This document shows, in pieces, positions 37,974 through 52,200 of a stretch of 64,000 nt of DNA (position 1 is the first letter of the stretch; each line of letters starts with the position of its first letter). The notes under the pieces are model-generated. The model saw only the letters and a program-made list of their open reading frames with translations. It had not been told where the DNA came from and searched no databases. Position numbers and translations under genes: made by a program. The DNA is from Lanius collurio (Eukaryota; Chordata; Aves; Passeriformes; Laniidae), in NCBI GenBank assembly GCA_020086605.1, contig JACBWW010000047.1, positions 1,022,414-1,086,413 of the forward strand. The letters are read 5' to 3'.

Positions 37974-40900
37974 GTAAGAAAAATCCCAGACTTTGCACAT
38001 GCATTTTTTGTCACCCCCTGTTTCTTTTGCTGGACTTTGCAGATCAGGAGGTGAGCCTGCAGCTCTCCTTCTGCAGTACTGCTTCTGCCCCCAGTACATG
38101 CTTGATCTGGAACAAGATCTGAAGGACTGACCATAGTATTGATAATGAGTAACTTTATCTGTCTGCTCCATGTATGTTTTCAAATACTCCACTAATGTAG
38201 CAGTTTTTATATGGCAAAAAGAGATACTGTGTTTTTTAACAATGTAAATACAAGGAGTTTAACAGTTTTTGCAATTACTGAAGCTTTAAGTCTGCAATCA
38301 ATTATTTAGTATTTATTTGCCATTTTTATCACATTTCCAAAGCAGAGTGACAATTTAGAGCTAATACAGTATATGCCTCTCTATGACAAGCTTGCAGAAT
38401 TCCACTTTCCCGTTCAGCTGGAGTGAGCAATGGGTTTTGGTGTGCAATGTCTCATTAGGGATTTTCTCCCCCTTTACTATCTATGTTGGGATGTGTTCTG
38501 AGCTTGGATCAGTAAATTTTCCTACCTTTCATTAAATGTTGCTTTCCTGTTAGTTTTAATTCCAGCTTATGAGAACCTGCTTTTTATGCTCTCCCTCTGG
38601 CTCTGTCAGTACAGGTGGTGCACAGATGAGAACAATCTGCTTACTGCTTCATCCTGAAGTGTTAGGGAACTGTGTCTTTACCTATGAGATGAAAGGAGTT
38701 CATTGACTGCCATGCCAGCCTGAGCCTCCTGAGGTTTGGTTGAAGCAAATGTCTAACATACTAGATTTTTACAGGGATTTTGCTGCAGTGGATGTGCTTC
38801 TATTGCTGTAGGCAGATAGTTACAGTTTGCAGCTGCAGGACAAGACTGCAGCAGGCACCCTTGACTACAGCACTGCCTGGTCTTGTAGGAAGCCTGCTGA
38901 GGTGGGCATGAGGCTGGCAGGGGCACAGTTTGGCAAAGGCCCCTGCTGTGGCCGTTTACTGGGTACCATATGCCATGTTCTGCCCTCCTTTTTGCTTCTC
39001 TCCTGCTCACTTGGGTACGGGTGTTTTCCCTCATTGCTTCCTCTCTGATTAAGCTACTTGATGCATATTGCTGAAGTAGCCAGGAGCAGGATTGGTGAGA
39101 CTCTGCCATGGCAGGAGGCAGAGAGGAGAGGGCTTTTATTGATGCTCTCATTCCTCCTGAGGCTATGGCAAGTGATTTTTCATCTGGCCATTTACAACAA
39201 GGAGCCCTTCTTTGAGTTCTGCATGTTACAATGAAGCTATCTTGAGAATAGCATTTTCATGAATTCTATTGCATTTATAGGACATAATAAAGGTTAAATA
39301 ACTGGAGTGATGGAATGTGGTTATTCCAACGTAGTGCTGTGCTTTAATGAGGAATCAGAAGGATATTGTTATAGTAGAGGCTACAATTGTGATTAAGAAC
39401 CTACAGAAACCTCTTTAATTACACTGTCAGCAGTCTGCTGCTGTTGTTGGATGAATACTTAGTGCAGACTGCATAGGGAAGGAAAGATGGTGGGGGGTTG
39501 CTTCTCATTTATCTTTAGATCTGTCCAGCCAAAAAACCTTTTACCATTTTTTAGGTCTAGAAGTAAATGTAGCTGCAACAGATTTCATACGAAGGCCTTT
39601 GCTGTCATTATGGTTTTGCGCAATACTTCCTTTAAAATGTGTATGTACAGATTGTTTCATTGAACAGCATGCTGAGAGTTTGGGAATCAAAATTTATAGT
39701 ACAAATTAAATACATTTTGGGAAGCTGACACTTAAAATGGAAATAGTGGAGGAAAATGAACATATTGAACCACCCACTTAACTGCTTACTCATTCTGTTT
39801 CTTGACACACTCAGCTTCTGCTGGGTTTGCTACAGCACAAAGATGACAAGAGATGATTCTTCATTTCCTTGTCCTTTGCATTGCTGTTCATGCTTGATGT
39901 GAATGTTTTTGTATGGTCTTGATGATCTTGGAAGGCTGTGGGGAAGAGCAGACATCAGAGATGGAGTCCCTGCTTCGTTTCCTGCTCAAGGGTAGGTATC
40001 AGCTGTGGAACACAGGTAACTAAGGAGTTCTTTAACTCTTTGGCTATTTGTGCAATACATTTTTTTGAATAGAAAGACATTCCAAAAAGCAAAGACAAAT
40101 GCTCCAGGGCCTGATACTTAGAAGCTTTCTAAAAGTGATTGCCCCATCTCTGCCTTCTTGGGAAAACACAACTTTCAAAAACATATGATGAAATGCATCA
40201 TACGCTTTTCGCTATATATGCTTTAAAATACAAGTTGAGGTGAGCTCAACTGGTACATGACTCCCCAAATAATAGTACATGACACACAAAAAGCTCTGTT
40301 AAAAAGCCTTAGAGTAAGGTCACAAAGTCATGCATTCAAAGTGTAGGTGCTTGTGTGCAATTATGTTTTTGAAACTTTCTCCTGACCTTTTCCAGACATT
40401 GGCAAGGCAACTTATTGTTCCTAGCTTTTCTGCTGAATTATTTTGGCATTTTTAAATTGTTTTGTTCTTTAAAGGCAGGCACCTGATATGGAAAATTTCA
40501 GCTCAGAGTTGAAAGATGGCAAACATAAAAACAACTGAAAAAGGCAAGCTTTTGCTAGTGAACAAAATTATCAATAGACGGTTTTGTTGGCTTGGTCTTC
40601 GAGTTGGACATATAGTTCAAAGAGAGCTAAAAATATTTTCTCAGCACTATTTAGTCAGAGTTTACCTAACAGCAGTCTAATCTGCTGAAAAAATCTTGAT
40701 GACTATCACAAGAAAGTCAGCATCAGTTTTGCTATTTCAGTTTGCTAACAGCCTGTGTAGGTCACACTGTACCCTTTGAGTCTCACTTTCACAAGTAATG
40801 GGTTTGCATTAACGTTATAAAGCTTTTACGTGGTGTGAAGAAGATAAAATTAAACGCATCTAAGCTCAATTGCAAAAAGCCCCTCCCATCTTTTCGGCGT

Positions 40901-42485
40901 TAGGAGAGTATTTGTGGCTCCATTCAATCCTATTGTCTCTGAAAAATTGTTTTCTACTGTAGTTTTCAGGTGAGCGGGACTGTAATTCTGCTTACAGGCA
41001 CACAAAGCTTTGCTATTTGATTCCTATTCTCTCGGCAGCACACTGCAGACAGGTCTCAGTTGTGAAAAAATCAAAGAAAGCATACTGTTGAGCTGGTAAA
41101 GTCATCTTGGTCTTGCAGCCCTTTTTTGGGAACCACGGCTCTGTCACCAATGAGCTGTGGCTTACTGGATCGAATGAATGTAGTCCCTCAAAGGTAGCAT
41201 TGCTGGGCTAAGCTGGGCAGCTCTGGTGGCAGGGTATTGAGAATCAGATGATGTGTAGGAACGGCCCAGTTCTTCGTCCACAGCAGAGAATGTCATGCTG
41301 TGAATGTGCCTCTCTCCCCCTTAAGGTGAAACAACCATAGAGCTGTTTATTTTTAAATGTTTGTGAGGGAAAAAAAAAGAAAGGCACGTACAACACCTTG
41401 TCATTACCCCCTTAGCACACCCCAGGGGTAGTTTGTTCTCACAAGCATGTATTGTTCAGGTGAAGCAGAGGTATTGCTAAGGAATTTTTAATAGTCTGTA
41501 GCAGAGATAATTAGCACAGAGATAATGCATCTTCTTAGTGCTAATGTCTTGTTACAAATATAAGCAATTGGATTAAGAAATGAGGGAGAATGCATTTACT
41601 TCTTCCCAAAGCCTTAATGGTTTGGTTAAACACCCCTGGCAACTGGTCAATATTTCTTTACATAGATAGATGTACTTAGTTTGTTGCACTTTGGTAAAAC
41701 AATTAGCAGCCTCCTATGGGTGCATTTGTCTCAGCTTTTCAGCTGAGAGCAAGAGGAGAGTGCCCTTGAATCAAGCTCCTGATTGTTCCCTGTTACTCAG
41801 CCCTGGATGCTGCAGAGGGGTTTGGGGAAGAGCACAGCCAGGCCCTGTGGAGAGCAGGGGTGTGAGGGATGCTGTGCTTCCTACTGAGTGTCCAGCCTAG
41901 GGCCAGCTTAGAGCTAGTCCCAACAAAGCCCTTGATGTGTGTATGTGAGGGAGAAATGGGAGATGGGACAGTGCAAGGCTGCAATGCCAATTGTTTTGTA
42001 CTTCCAGTTGGGCCGTGCTGCTTTGCTGGTGTGCAGTTACCTCGTGTGTTTGCATGTTGAAAGGGTTTTAAAGATGGGCAGAACCAAGAGAGAGTTGTAT
42101 AGCATAACAGATATAGCAAAATCTTCAAATGGTGTTTGTGGTAGGGTTTTGATCATGTGTACGTAATTATTTGCAAGAAGCTATTTTTATTTTTCAGCAT
42201 AGATACTCTGTAACAATCACTACATCTAAAAAATTAAATCTCACTTTTTGCTCGCCATGAAAATCTGAGGTAATTCTTATGGAGTGCTGCTGGACAGCCC
42301 ATTTTTCAAACTGTTGTTTGAGTGTAATTTCTTCTTCAATTATGTTCAAGTTTTAAGAAATTACCTGAGTTATGCAAAGTTTAAAATGGTGTTTGTTAAT
42401 AGATTTGCTTGCTCTCTTTGGCTTAACACAACTAATTAAACAGTTACTAAGTTGCTAAAAACCAAAAGAATAGAAAACAAAACTG

Positions 42486-42511
42486 TCCTGGAGCGCAGTA
42501 CTGCTCCAGGA
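42486..42511. repeat. Short 9-bp hairpin
   Basis: TCCTGGAGC (42486-42494) pairs with GCTCCAGGA (42503-42511) around an 8-nt loop. Stems of this length are expected several times by chance. Confidence 0.6.
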
Positions 42512-45500
42512 GCTCTTGGACAAGCCATGTATGTGAAGTTAAGGATACCTTGGGGACTCCAGTGCTTTGCAGGATGTGGCTGTTGTGTGTTATTGTCTTG
42601 TAAGGAAGCAAATAACTGTAAATGAAGATTTGATTTTGATGGGTATAAAGGGAGAAGATAGCTAACTGCTGTGGTGCAGACATTAATTGGTCTTCTACAT
42701 ATATGTATTTACTCTGTGATGCTTCACAACCACAGTAGAATTTATATAAAAATTTCTTACAGTGGGTTAAACACTAATGTGGCATAAAAGCTCTTTTTCT
42801 GTCGAGTTATTTGTATTGTACACATGGGCAAGGAAGCTATTCAGTCCTGAGTGTCATTGATGGAAAAAAGCATTATAAAAGACCTTTGAAATAATACTTT
42901 GATTATTCTTGGCCTGTTTTACAACTTTCTTATCCTTTAAAAGTACTGGAATAGAGGCAAATTGGTATATAGCAATGTATTTTCAGGTGTTTCTTTCCTA
43001 ATACTAGGCAAAAAACAAACAAAAAGAGGCAAGACATCTAAGTTATTCTCTTTGATTTTTGTGGGCTTTCCTGCAATCACTTTATCTCACTTGAATTTTT
43101 TTTTTCTGCCTGCAGACTGTGTGAAAAATACATATGCAGCAAAGGAAATTGATTAATGCTCCTCAGGGGAGTAGTTCTGGCTATGAATAAACTGTTGTCA
43201 AATGTAGAATGTAAACAAACTGAAAATTTAGGATTTCTACCTGCCTAATGGTTTTCTGACTGTAACATTGGAAGAAAACCCATTTAATAGTAGTGAGAGC
43301 TTTCCCCAAAGAGGCAAGAATTTAAAGCCAATACAGCATTGTCTCCTATCAGTGCTGCACTAGCCTCCTGTTTCTTATTTTCTTATTCTTCCAGCCCCCA
43401 CCTTAAGGTTGATAGGAGGCAGCAGGGTCTGGGAGAATTAACTCAGGAAGTGGGGCTGCTTTCCCCTCTAAACAGCAGAGTTCAACTCTTCCTGCCTGAC
43501 GTAGCACTTTCTTTCACACAAGAAGGGTGTCCTCATGTCTCCATGAGACTTTGGTTGTAGTTAGTAGGCTGGGCATGGACCAGGGATCCAGAATGTTTTT
43601 TAGTCAGACTATAGGGAATTTTTTCCCTTTTTTTTTAAATTATTTTATTTTATTTTTCTTTTGGTGGTCCTTTTTCAAGGTAAGAGGAGACCACTCTGCT
43701 GAAGAGAGGGAGAGATCTTTGCTCCTCACAGCAATGGGGAGTTGTGGCCACCACAAATCTGTGCAAAGGTGTTCCTCTGCCCTGTGTGCTGGCTCTGCCA
43801 GCTTTTGGGACCTGGTGAGACCCTCCTGTCAGAGCAGCACACATGCTGTGTTTTGGTTTTTGTACCCTTCTTAGCTGTGGAGATGGAAGGATTTATTAGC
43901 ATTTAATTTGTTTGTAGTCTGGCAGAGGGAGCTTGTATATCGAAGTATAGTGGCTTAGGACTGCCTCCAAAGCCGAGTGCAATAACTATCCTAAATATTT
44001 GTGGCTCTGCTCAGGATCTGAGCAGGATCTGAGGTAAGACCATGTTTAAAACCAGTTGAAGATCTATAGAGAGCATTTCCAGCTTTGTTTGTTAAATCAG
44101 TTCTGTTCCTTTACAATTCTAGTGTTTTTCTCTTCCTTGAGGGCAGCAAATATAACAAAACTCCATTGACCAAATGATTGGTACTTGTGGATGTGGATTT
44201 GTGGAGCCACTGAGGTTTGGGAAGTTTAGGCAATTGAGATAATAGCTTCTTCTGTGCTTCTGCCCACCTGACTGGGTACCCCAGGCTGCACAAGATCCAC
44301 TTTGAGGTGGATATTTTCTGTCTGGGCTGTTGGTGGAAGCTCTACAGCATTTGCAGGTGCCAGGTGAAGGCCCAGAACACACTGCTGGGGTGCCCATGAT
44401 GCAAACCTGTATAGGCATAACCAAGCTGTTTACTAAAAACAGCTCTTAAAGTAACTCTTAAGATCAAGTCTCTTCTAAAGAGGCATCATCTGCAACTATC
44501 ACTTATTTATATTCCTCAGGAACAAAGCAATCACTGGAAACCTTATCAGCTGCTGGTTGTTTCTCCAATTTAAATTGAATCATGAAGGACAGAGAAAGCT
44601 TTTTTGCTTTCTGCGTTTTATTTTGTACTTTTTTTGTTTTTCTTCTTTTCTTTTCATCTTGAGTAAAGAAAACAACATTTGTAAACACTTTTTCTTTCTT
44701 ATCTGTGGCTTTTAATGAAACAAATTGCATGGTACTGTCACCTTCACAGTCCCTGCAGTCCTTCATCCTGTGCATACAAAGGACAATATTCAAACCTGTA
44801 CTGTGCTGTAAATTGCTGCAGAGGCAGTCAGCAGGCACTGACCCAGACGGTTCCTGGTGGTGAGGGAGATGAATGGAAAACTGAGAATCCTTTTGTGGTT
44901 GTGTTGTTTGCGTCTTGAAATTGGAGGGATGGTTTGAATACTTCATGCTTCCTGATTTCTACCCACTCTGCCCTCCCCCCAGGATTTAAAATATTTAACT
45001 TGCTAAAAGACTTTGGTTTGAAATCCCCTAAGTGGGAAAGCACTGATTGTTGGCAAGTTCAAGTGTAAAATTGGTTGTAAGTACTCGTGGGGGAACAGTG
45101 CAATGGAGCCGAACAGTACACTGAAAATGAGAGTACTCTAAATCAAAACACGTTTGTTAATTAATGTTCACTGCTGGTTTCTGAGAGCACAGCTAGTAAA
45201 CATGCAATACAAAGTCAATCAGCAAAATCTTACTGGAATTAATTTGGGCTGGATTTTTAATAATTTCCTTCTTCCAAGATATTTTACCTTACATTTCTCT
45301 TATAAGGTGTGTATCTCTTTTCCTTGGATGTTTCATGAACATGATTATGTAGTGGTTTTATATGACTGATGTGAACCAGATAAATATCTTAGCCATTAAT
45401 ATGGAAATCTATAATTAAACAATTTTGATTCTCAGAAAGGTACAGATAAATGTGGATTCTTTGCATTTATATGTATTTTAAATAACTGAGGCATTAAAAA

Positions 45501-47885
45501 AGAGAAATTAAAAGCAGTGTTTAGGGAAAGCCTAAAGCAAGTTAACATTGCTGCTTAAGGCTTGCTTTTGCCTTGTCAGAATTGCTAGGTGCTCAGATTA
45601 ATTTTATTTATTATCTAATCTTAGTCTGACCCCTCTGTAGAGATGAGGGTTAATCCACTGAAAAATTGCTCTGTTCTGCATTGTATGCTGTTAAATCTTG
45701 CAGAATGGGTTTGGTTCTTGATTATATTCCATCATTCTTGTTATACTAATTAAGGAAAAGCAGTATTTGAGGTATATATTGGTCTGTAGGTCTGATGCTG
45801 TGCCCCAGGCCATATAGTATTGAGGCATTTTTCTGTTTACCCAGAGCTGTGCTGGTACTGCTGTCTTGCAGCACTGGAAGCTTGTGCCAGAGCTGTTTGG
45901 CATCTTTCTTTCCAGCTCTCCACACAGTGCACTCTCTCTGGCTCTTCTCCCACTTGTTTTGGAAGAACATGCTGGATATTTCTCCCCTTACTATTTCTGT
46001 GTAATTTCTGTTTGCTTTGTGAGGGCCAGGAAAGAAGTGCTGCTCCTTCATCCCACCTCTGATCAGACCCACTCCTTGGCCTCCGGGGTCCTCCAGTGCT
46101 GCTCTGTGTTGGGAGCCTGCTGAGTTGTAGCTCCTGTTTGCTCGGGGAGGCAGTTCTCAGCCTTGTGAGGGCTTGGACATGGGGCATTTTGCCATATGTG
46201 GTGGTTTTCTTTAAAACTCACCTGAAAAATTGAGCAGGGATGTATTTTCCTTTATTTCCCATAAACAAACAGCTTTTTCTACATTAAAAGATCATCATTA
46301 TGGTGGTGAAGTCAGCTCTTGAAGGGAGAATATGGCAGATTATTGCCTGGGTGGTCATGCCATGACTTTCCATGTGTATAAGTTTTAATGCTCTCCTTTA
46401 TGGTTACATTGGCCACACAGAATGTTTTTTCTGAGTTTCCTGTTTAACCAGCACACAGGAGTGGCTCTTTACCTAATGATTATCTCTTCTTTGTTTTTTT
46501 TCATTGTTGTACGTGTACCCCAGGCTATATTTCCTGTGTGGTGTTGAAGTGATGCTTTCAGGATAGGATTATTAACTAACTCATGAGCTTTCCCTTGGTT
46601 CTCATTAGTATAATAGCTTAGCGTTGCTCAGGCAATAATTACTTCTGCCTGCAAACTGAGGGCATATCTTTAATTTTATGGACACAGTAACAGACATGGA
46701 GAAAAGAGTGTTACTTAGAACCTGATTTAAAAGGCTTCTGTTTTGAAGAATCCTTAGTATTATATATCTGTAAGAATGGATCAAAGATGGGGTCATCAGA
46801 TTCTTCTGACACATCAAGACAAGGAAGAAGGGCAGAGCTTTTTCCCCCTCTAATGTCATTCTTGTAAATTGCACATCTGTCTGATTTGAAATTCAGCTGG
46901 TGAAAGACAGCATTTAATTTGCCCAAGGTGGAGAGTGTTAAATAACCTTAGGAGTAATCAGGCTCATCAACAATTAAGTCTCTATTTTATCAGGAAGATG
47001 CCTGCTCTTTCCCTGCTGTTTGTCTGCTCCAGGCTAGTGATGTTCTGCACGCTCACTTGTGGCAGTGGCAGATGGTTGCTACCTCCTCCATACCAGCTAC
47101 AATCCTTGCAGCACTGAAGTCTAACAGGTGGCATCAGGATGCTGCCCCCTTTTCCTCCCCTCAATGTTGTTTGCTGGAGCTGCCAGGGCTTTTTGGACAC
47201 AGGGTGCCAAGAAAAGCTGGCTAACCCATGCTGTGGGAGTGGGTGCCCAGGGCATCTCTTGGGCAGCCCTGGGAGTCCCTGTGTGTGATGCAGGATGTCA
47301 TCATGGCCTGGTGTCCCTGGGAACTGCATTGCAGGAGAAATCCAATCACCATTTTATTCCATGGGATCTGGTACTAACTTCTCAGTTCAGTCAACCAATC
47401 AGCATTTTTGCCTTTTTTTCCTGGGACCCAAAGTCAAATTGTAATAATTACATTTGGCTGTGGGCTTTTTCTCTTATGAAGTAATTGATTTTGGTTTTTT
47501 GTTTAAAAGGGCTTGGGGACTCAGTGGAGGGTCTGTGTCTCAGTCCAGCTTTGTGTCTGTGACGATGTGAAAATGGATGTTTGCATATTAATATAAAGCA
47601 GTTAAATGGTGACCAGTTAGATTTATGGATGCTTTATTTTTTTTTTCTTTTTTGATGCCAGAAGAATGTAAAGGCCTTTAGTGTAAGGAGAGTGATGGCC
47701 AGAATGATCTAGCTCATCTGGTTGTGAATGCTTTCTGACTACAATATAATACACATTCAGTGCAGGAACATAAATCATAGGTCACAGTGAATCACGTTGT
47801 GAGGGCCAGTGGACATGGTATGGCTGTATTAACATGTGTCCTTATGAGTAAATTGAGATGTGTATTGCAGTAATATAAAGAATGT

Positions 47886-47905
47886 GGGGTTTTGGGGGGG
47901 TTTTT
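47886..47905 (+). repeat. G4T4G7T5 tract, quadruplex-prone
   Basis: GGGG, TTTT, a run of seven G, then five T. Two strong G-runs could join an intermolecular or two-layer quadruplex. It belongs to the same low-complexity class as the tracts near 16.7 and 26.9 kb. Confidence 0.7.
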
Positions 47906-49199
47906 GTATGTAACTAAGAACCCAAACTATGCTAAACCATGACGAGTGGGCAGGTAAAGGAAGACAGTTTACAGAGCAAAATAAATTAGGCATATATGTT
48001 TTGTTTCATCAGTTTCCTTGCTTTATATGCTTGAGTGTCAAGAATTCACAGCACCCATGCCTGTATAAGAGTGCTGGATGTGTACTTAGCATGTATTTAT
48101 TCAGTACCAGATTTTGTAACTCATTGACATTTATTCTTTCTATTCCTTTGTAAGCTCTCTGTTGGTTGCAGCATGGTGTCACTTCTCTTTGCAGGCAGGA
48201 CTGAAACCCTTCTGAGTCAAATCACTCATTTGCATGAACACATCTCCTCTTGTGGATTGCAAGACACATAAATAAGGAACAAAATGAACCAAAACACATA
48301 AACAGGCTCCTGCAGCTACTGATGTTAATAGTAATTTACAATTGTTTTTTTTCAAACTCCCCATTCCACCTGCCCAGTCATCGGGGTTATGGTTCCCTCA
48401 TGACCTCAGTTCAAGAAAGCACTTTAATATTAGTCTTAAGGATATTGTTATTCAAGACAAGCCCCTTAGTATTTTCCTGTTGTTAAACCCTGTAAGAGCT
48501 GGATTTAATCCCTTGTTTGAATTTCTGCATGTCCTTCTTTATTCTGAATTCTTTTTAAATTGAAGCCTGATGGGTAACTGTGCAGGGAAAGGATACTTCT
48601 TCACACCTCATTTGATATTTGTTACATGAAAAGGGGAAAAAATAACCCTTACCAAGGAGGCTATTTTTTGCATATCCCAGTTTTACTTTTTAGTACTCAT
48701 CATGTTTTTGATAAGGATGCCCAGAGATCTCTGCAGTACAGGTGGTGGTTACAGTGCTACAACAAAGCACACGCAGGTGAGTGCTTTGTCCTTCGTCCAG
48801 CTCCTCTGGGCTGCTGTCTGTTCAGGGGGAAGGCTGCTGTAGGCCAAAATGACCTTGTTTCCCACTGCCTTTACATCTGCTCTGCTCTGTTGGTGTTCAA
48901 GTCAGACTGTTTTTCTGATTTAAATAAAAAAACCTCTGTGAATTAAGTGGAGACCCTTGGGTTTCCAGTGTGGCTTGAGCTGCACTTGTTTTTAAAATGT
49001 CCTGTACTGGTATATGGAAAGGATGTTCAGTTGTACTGACTGGTTTTTAAATAACTGTGTTAATTGGGTGGGTCAACAGTTTATCCTGTTGCTGGCTGTT
49101 CAGGTGTTGTTTTTGAAATAAAGATAGAAGTATTTGCAGTAATTTTTCTCTTCTGAAGTTACTTTTTATGCAGCAGAGATGCAGACTGTTCTGGTTTTG

Positions 49200-49216
49200 T
49201 TTTTTTTTTTTTTTTT
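49200..49216 (+). repeat. Poly-T tract (17 T) ending in AG
   Basis: An uninterrupted T run is followed by AGTAAG. No coding or transposon sequence is recognisable on either side. Confidence 0.8.
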
Positions 49217-52200
49217 AGTAAGCAATAATATACCTCAAAAGTTTTTGGTGTGTTGTGCACTCAGTCAAGTGAACTAAAAGCATGTAGCTGTGCCATTTAT
49301 TACCCTCATTTATTGCTCTATTACCCTTGTTTGTTGCTGTTAGGGTTTATAGATGTTGCATGCAGGTAAGTGATTGCTGTGCAGTTACACTTTGATTAAT
49401 GCACTTATCTGGCTGGAGTGATTTTGCTTCCTTGTTTTTGCACTGCTATCCTTTTATTTTAGACTCAAATACCAAATACCTAAATTAAAAAAGATACACA
49501 CTGTGGTGTAGAAGCCTGAGATTCCTGAGACTGCTGTGCCATGTGTCATGTTTTCAGTGTGGGAAAGCAATGAGGATGGGCAGTATGTTTTGCTCTGCTG
49601 CTGTCACCCACTCAGGCATGCTATGTGGGCACAAGGAAATTGTCTTCACAAATTTTAGAACATCCTTATGTTTAATTTTGATTTTTATTCTTTTTTTTTT
49701 TTTCTCAGAAGAAGGGGGAAAAAAAAGCAAAGGAAGGGATGAGAGGGTGTTGGAAAAGCAGGGGAATTGACAAACTGACCAAGGGTTTTTGTTAATGTAC
49801 TGAGAAGCTCAACTAGAGTAGCACATAGAACTTTGGAGATCTTGGTATCTTATGGTAGACATTTGTCTTCTGAAATAATGAGGTGCTCAGCTGGAAGGGA
49901 AAAACTACTTGCAATATGGAGTCAGTGGGATAGAAGATATTTGGAGAGAGATCTCAGTACTAAGATAAAGGCAAAATTTTGGGAAAGAGGTGCTGTTCTC
50001 TAAAGGAAAGAAGAGACTCTATCTAGAAAGGGGTATGCAGGAAGATGCGTAGCAAGAAGGACAGCCTGGAGAGATGGAGCTAACATAGAAGAAAGCTACA
50101 GGAGTGAGTGCTCTTGGTGGTTTGGAGAAGGAAAGCACTACAAAATTAAGAAGTTTGATTCACGAATTTTTTGCCTCATGTCCCCTTAAGTTCTATAAGT
50201 ATTGCAAGATGGAAATCCAGAGACAAACTGACTTGTAAGGAAGAGCATGAATGAATGCCCATCATATTCTCTAAACAATTTTCTCTTCAGAAGTAAAAAT
50301 ACAAGATGCATTTGGTTTATAATCTGCAGAGAAGACAGTTGTCAGTGAAGACCTTAATAATGCCTCCCTAGTGTAATAGGAAAAATATGTATTCATTATC
50401 TAGGGAATCAATGCCTAAAATCTACAATAAATGTGGCTTTTGCTCACTTAAGAGACTACTGAGACTGTGACAAACTGGCAGTTAATGTCATCTGTGATTA
50501 ATGTTTGATTGTGTTAGAAGTTATATTTAATGATTAATAGCAACATCAATGTGTATAAATATAAAGAAGTTCATTGCTCTATTAGAATTTACTGGCTGAG
50601 GAGAAAATTAGTTGCTTCCTGTTAAATATCAAGTTATTGCTACTTTAGTCTTGAGTTGTATTTTTAAGTAGGCAGTATTGTTTATTTGTGAAGTCAACGT
50701 GACTTTAATTTTGTGAAATGCATTTAGGGCAGTTTCTCAAATCTAGATAAATAAAGCTGAAAGAAAACTTGAAATTTTTGTATTGTCTCCTTCAATTATC
50801 TGGAAGTGAATTCAGTTTGTACTAGTGTTTTTCTTGGCCTTATCGTGGCTCAATGAAAATGAGCATGCAGAAAGTTCAGGAAGAGGGAAAACTTGCTTTT
50901 AAGTCACATTCCCAAGTGTTTTCCTGATCTGTAGTGGAGAAAGACAGGCAAACACTCTGGTCTGTGTTTTGTTGGCCCCTGCAATTGCATGTTAGTTTCT
51001 TTCATGGAACTCAAACTCTGGATTTGCTACTTCTTTATTTTATTTTAATGTGCAGCACAAAATGAATGAAATTGTATGTGTTTTGACCTGATGTTCTAAA
51101 GTTGTCATTTGAATAATCAAAATTGGGTTGCTGTCCAAGGGACCCTGAGTTTTTATTTAAATGAAATTACCTAAGTAGCACAACTCTGTGCAAGAGAAGG
51201 AGGTGCCTTGATGAATACAACCTGACATTTGGATGTTTGTTAGCTTCTCAAAACACAGTCTGGTTCCCCAAGAAGTGTCTCCAGGTGTGTCTGCCTGGTT
51301 TAGCTTGGAAGGGCAGGATTTATATTACAGGCACTCTGAAAACTAGACAGACAAAAATCACCTTTTTGTTATTTAGGTTTAAGAGTTTGGGTGAGATTTA
51401 AACTTCTAGGACTTGAGTGTTAGGATGGGTTTGAGGCTGCAGAGGAAGCTGCTGTAGGTACAGAGACTGTTCTTTGCTGGAGTTACTCTTAAGGCATCCT
51501 GGCACTTCCTGGCATTGCTCCCCCTCGCTGGAAGTCCCACGGTAGCAGTGCTGGTGAAGGGAGACTGCTAACTTATTTTTTTCTAAATTTCTTGTGTGTA
51601 GTTTTTGCATCTGTTATGTTTCTTCAGGAAGAGCTTCCCAGAGAAGGCTTTTAGGCTCAGGATGAGCTGGTGCATGGGAAGCACAACACGCAGGTGTTTT
51701 TGTGGGCTCCTCTCTTCCAGTAAGTTCAGGTGACCTTGGGTGAGTTATTTAATATCTTCATGCTTTTGTTTCCTCTCCTACTCTTTGCCCTGGTCTTTGT
51801 TAGTTGGGATGGTATCTTTTACTGAGCACAATGGAAAGCTTGTCTTAGATGGGTCATCCAAGTATTATTGTAATGCAAATGAAAAGGAGTATGTTTTTTC
51901 CTCTTTAATTGAAGAACTTTGACCATGAGAAGCACTAACATTTTGTTTCTACTGTTACTTTGCTACTGTTATTTTTCTTGTTGGGCATTTCTCTTTATTT
52001 TGCTTCAGAAAAATATCTATTTTATGCAAATGCCTGATGCTTCTAGATGTTGATCAAACTGGGAGGATGGAGGAATAAAACTGATTCAAAGATTATTTTT
52101 ACTGAAATAAAGGGGAACTGAATTTTTAATTTTTGGTCAAATGCAGTGTTTTAGATGTGTCAAAATAATTGATTCCAATGTATGTGAAACTAGTTGTGTT

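Noticed and set aside
41026..41060. U6-like CTCGGCAGCACAC
   Set aside because: Only about a dozen bases resemble the U6 snRNA start, and the following sequence does not match U6.
43990..44035. Short tandem repeat of AGGATCTGAGC
   Set aside because: Only two copies of about 11 bp. This is compatible with slippage and too small to call a functional repeat.
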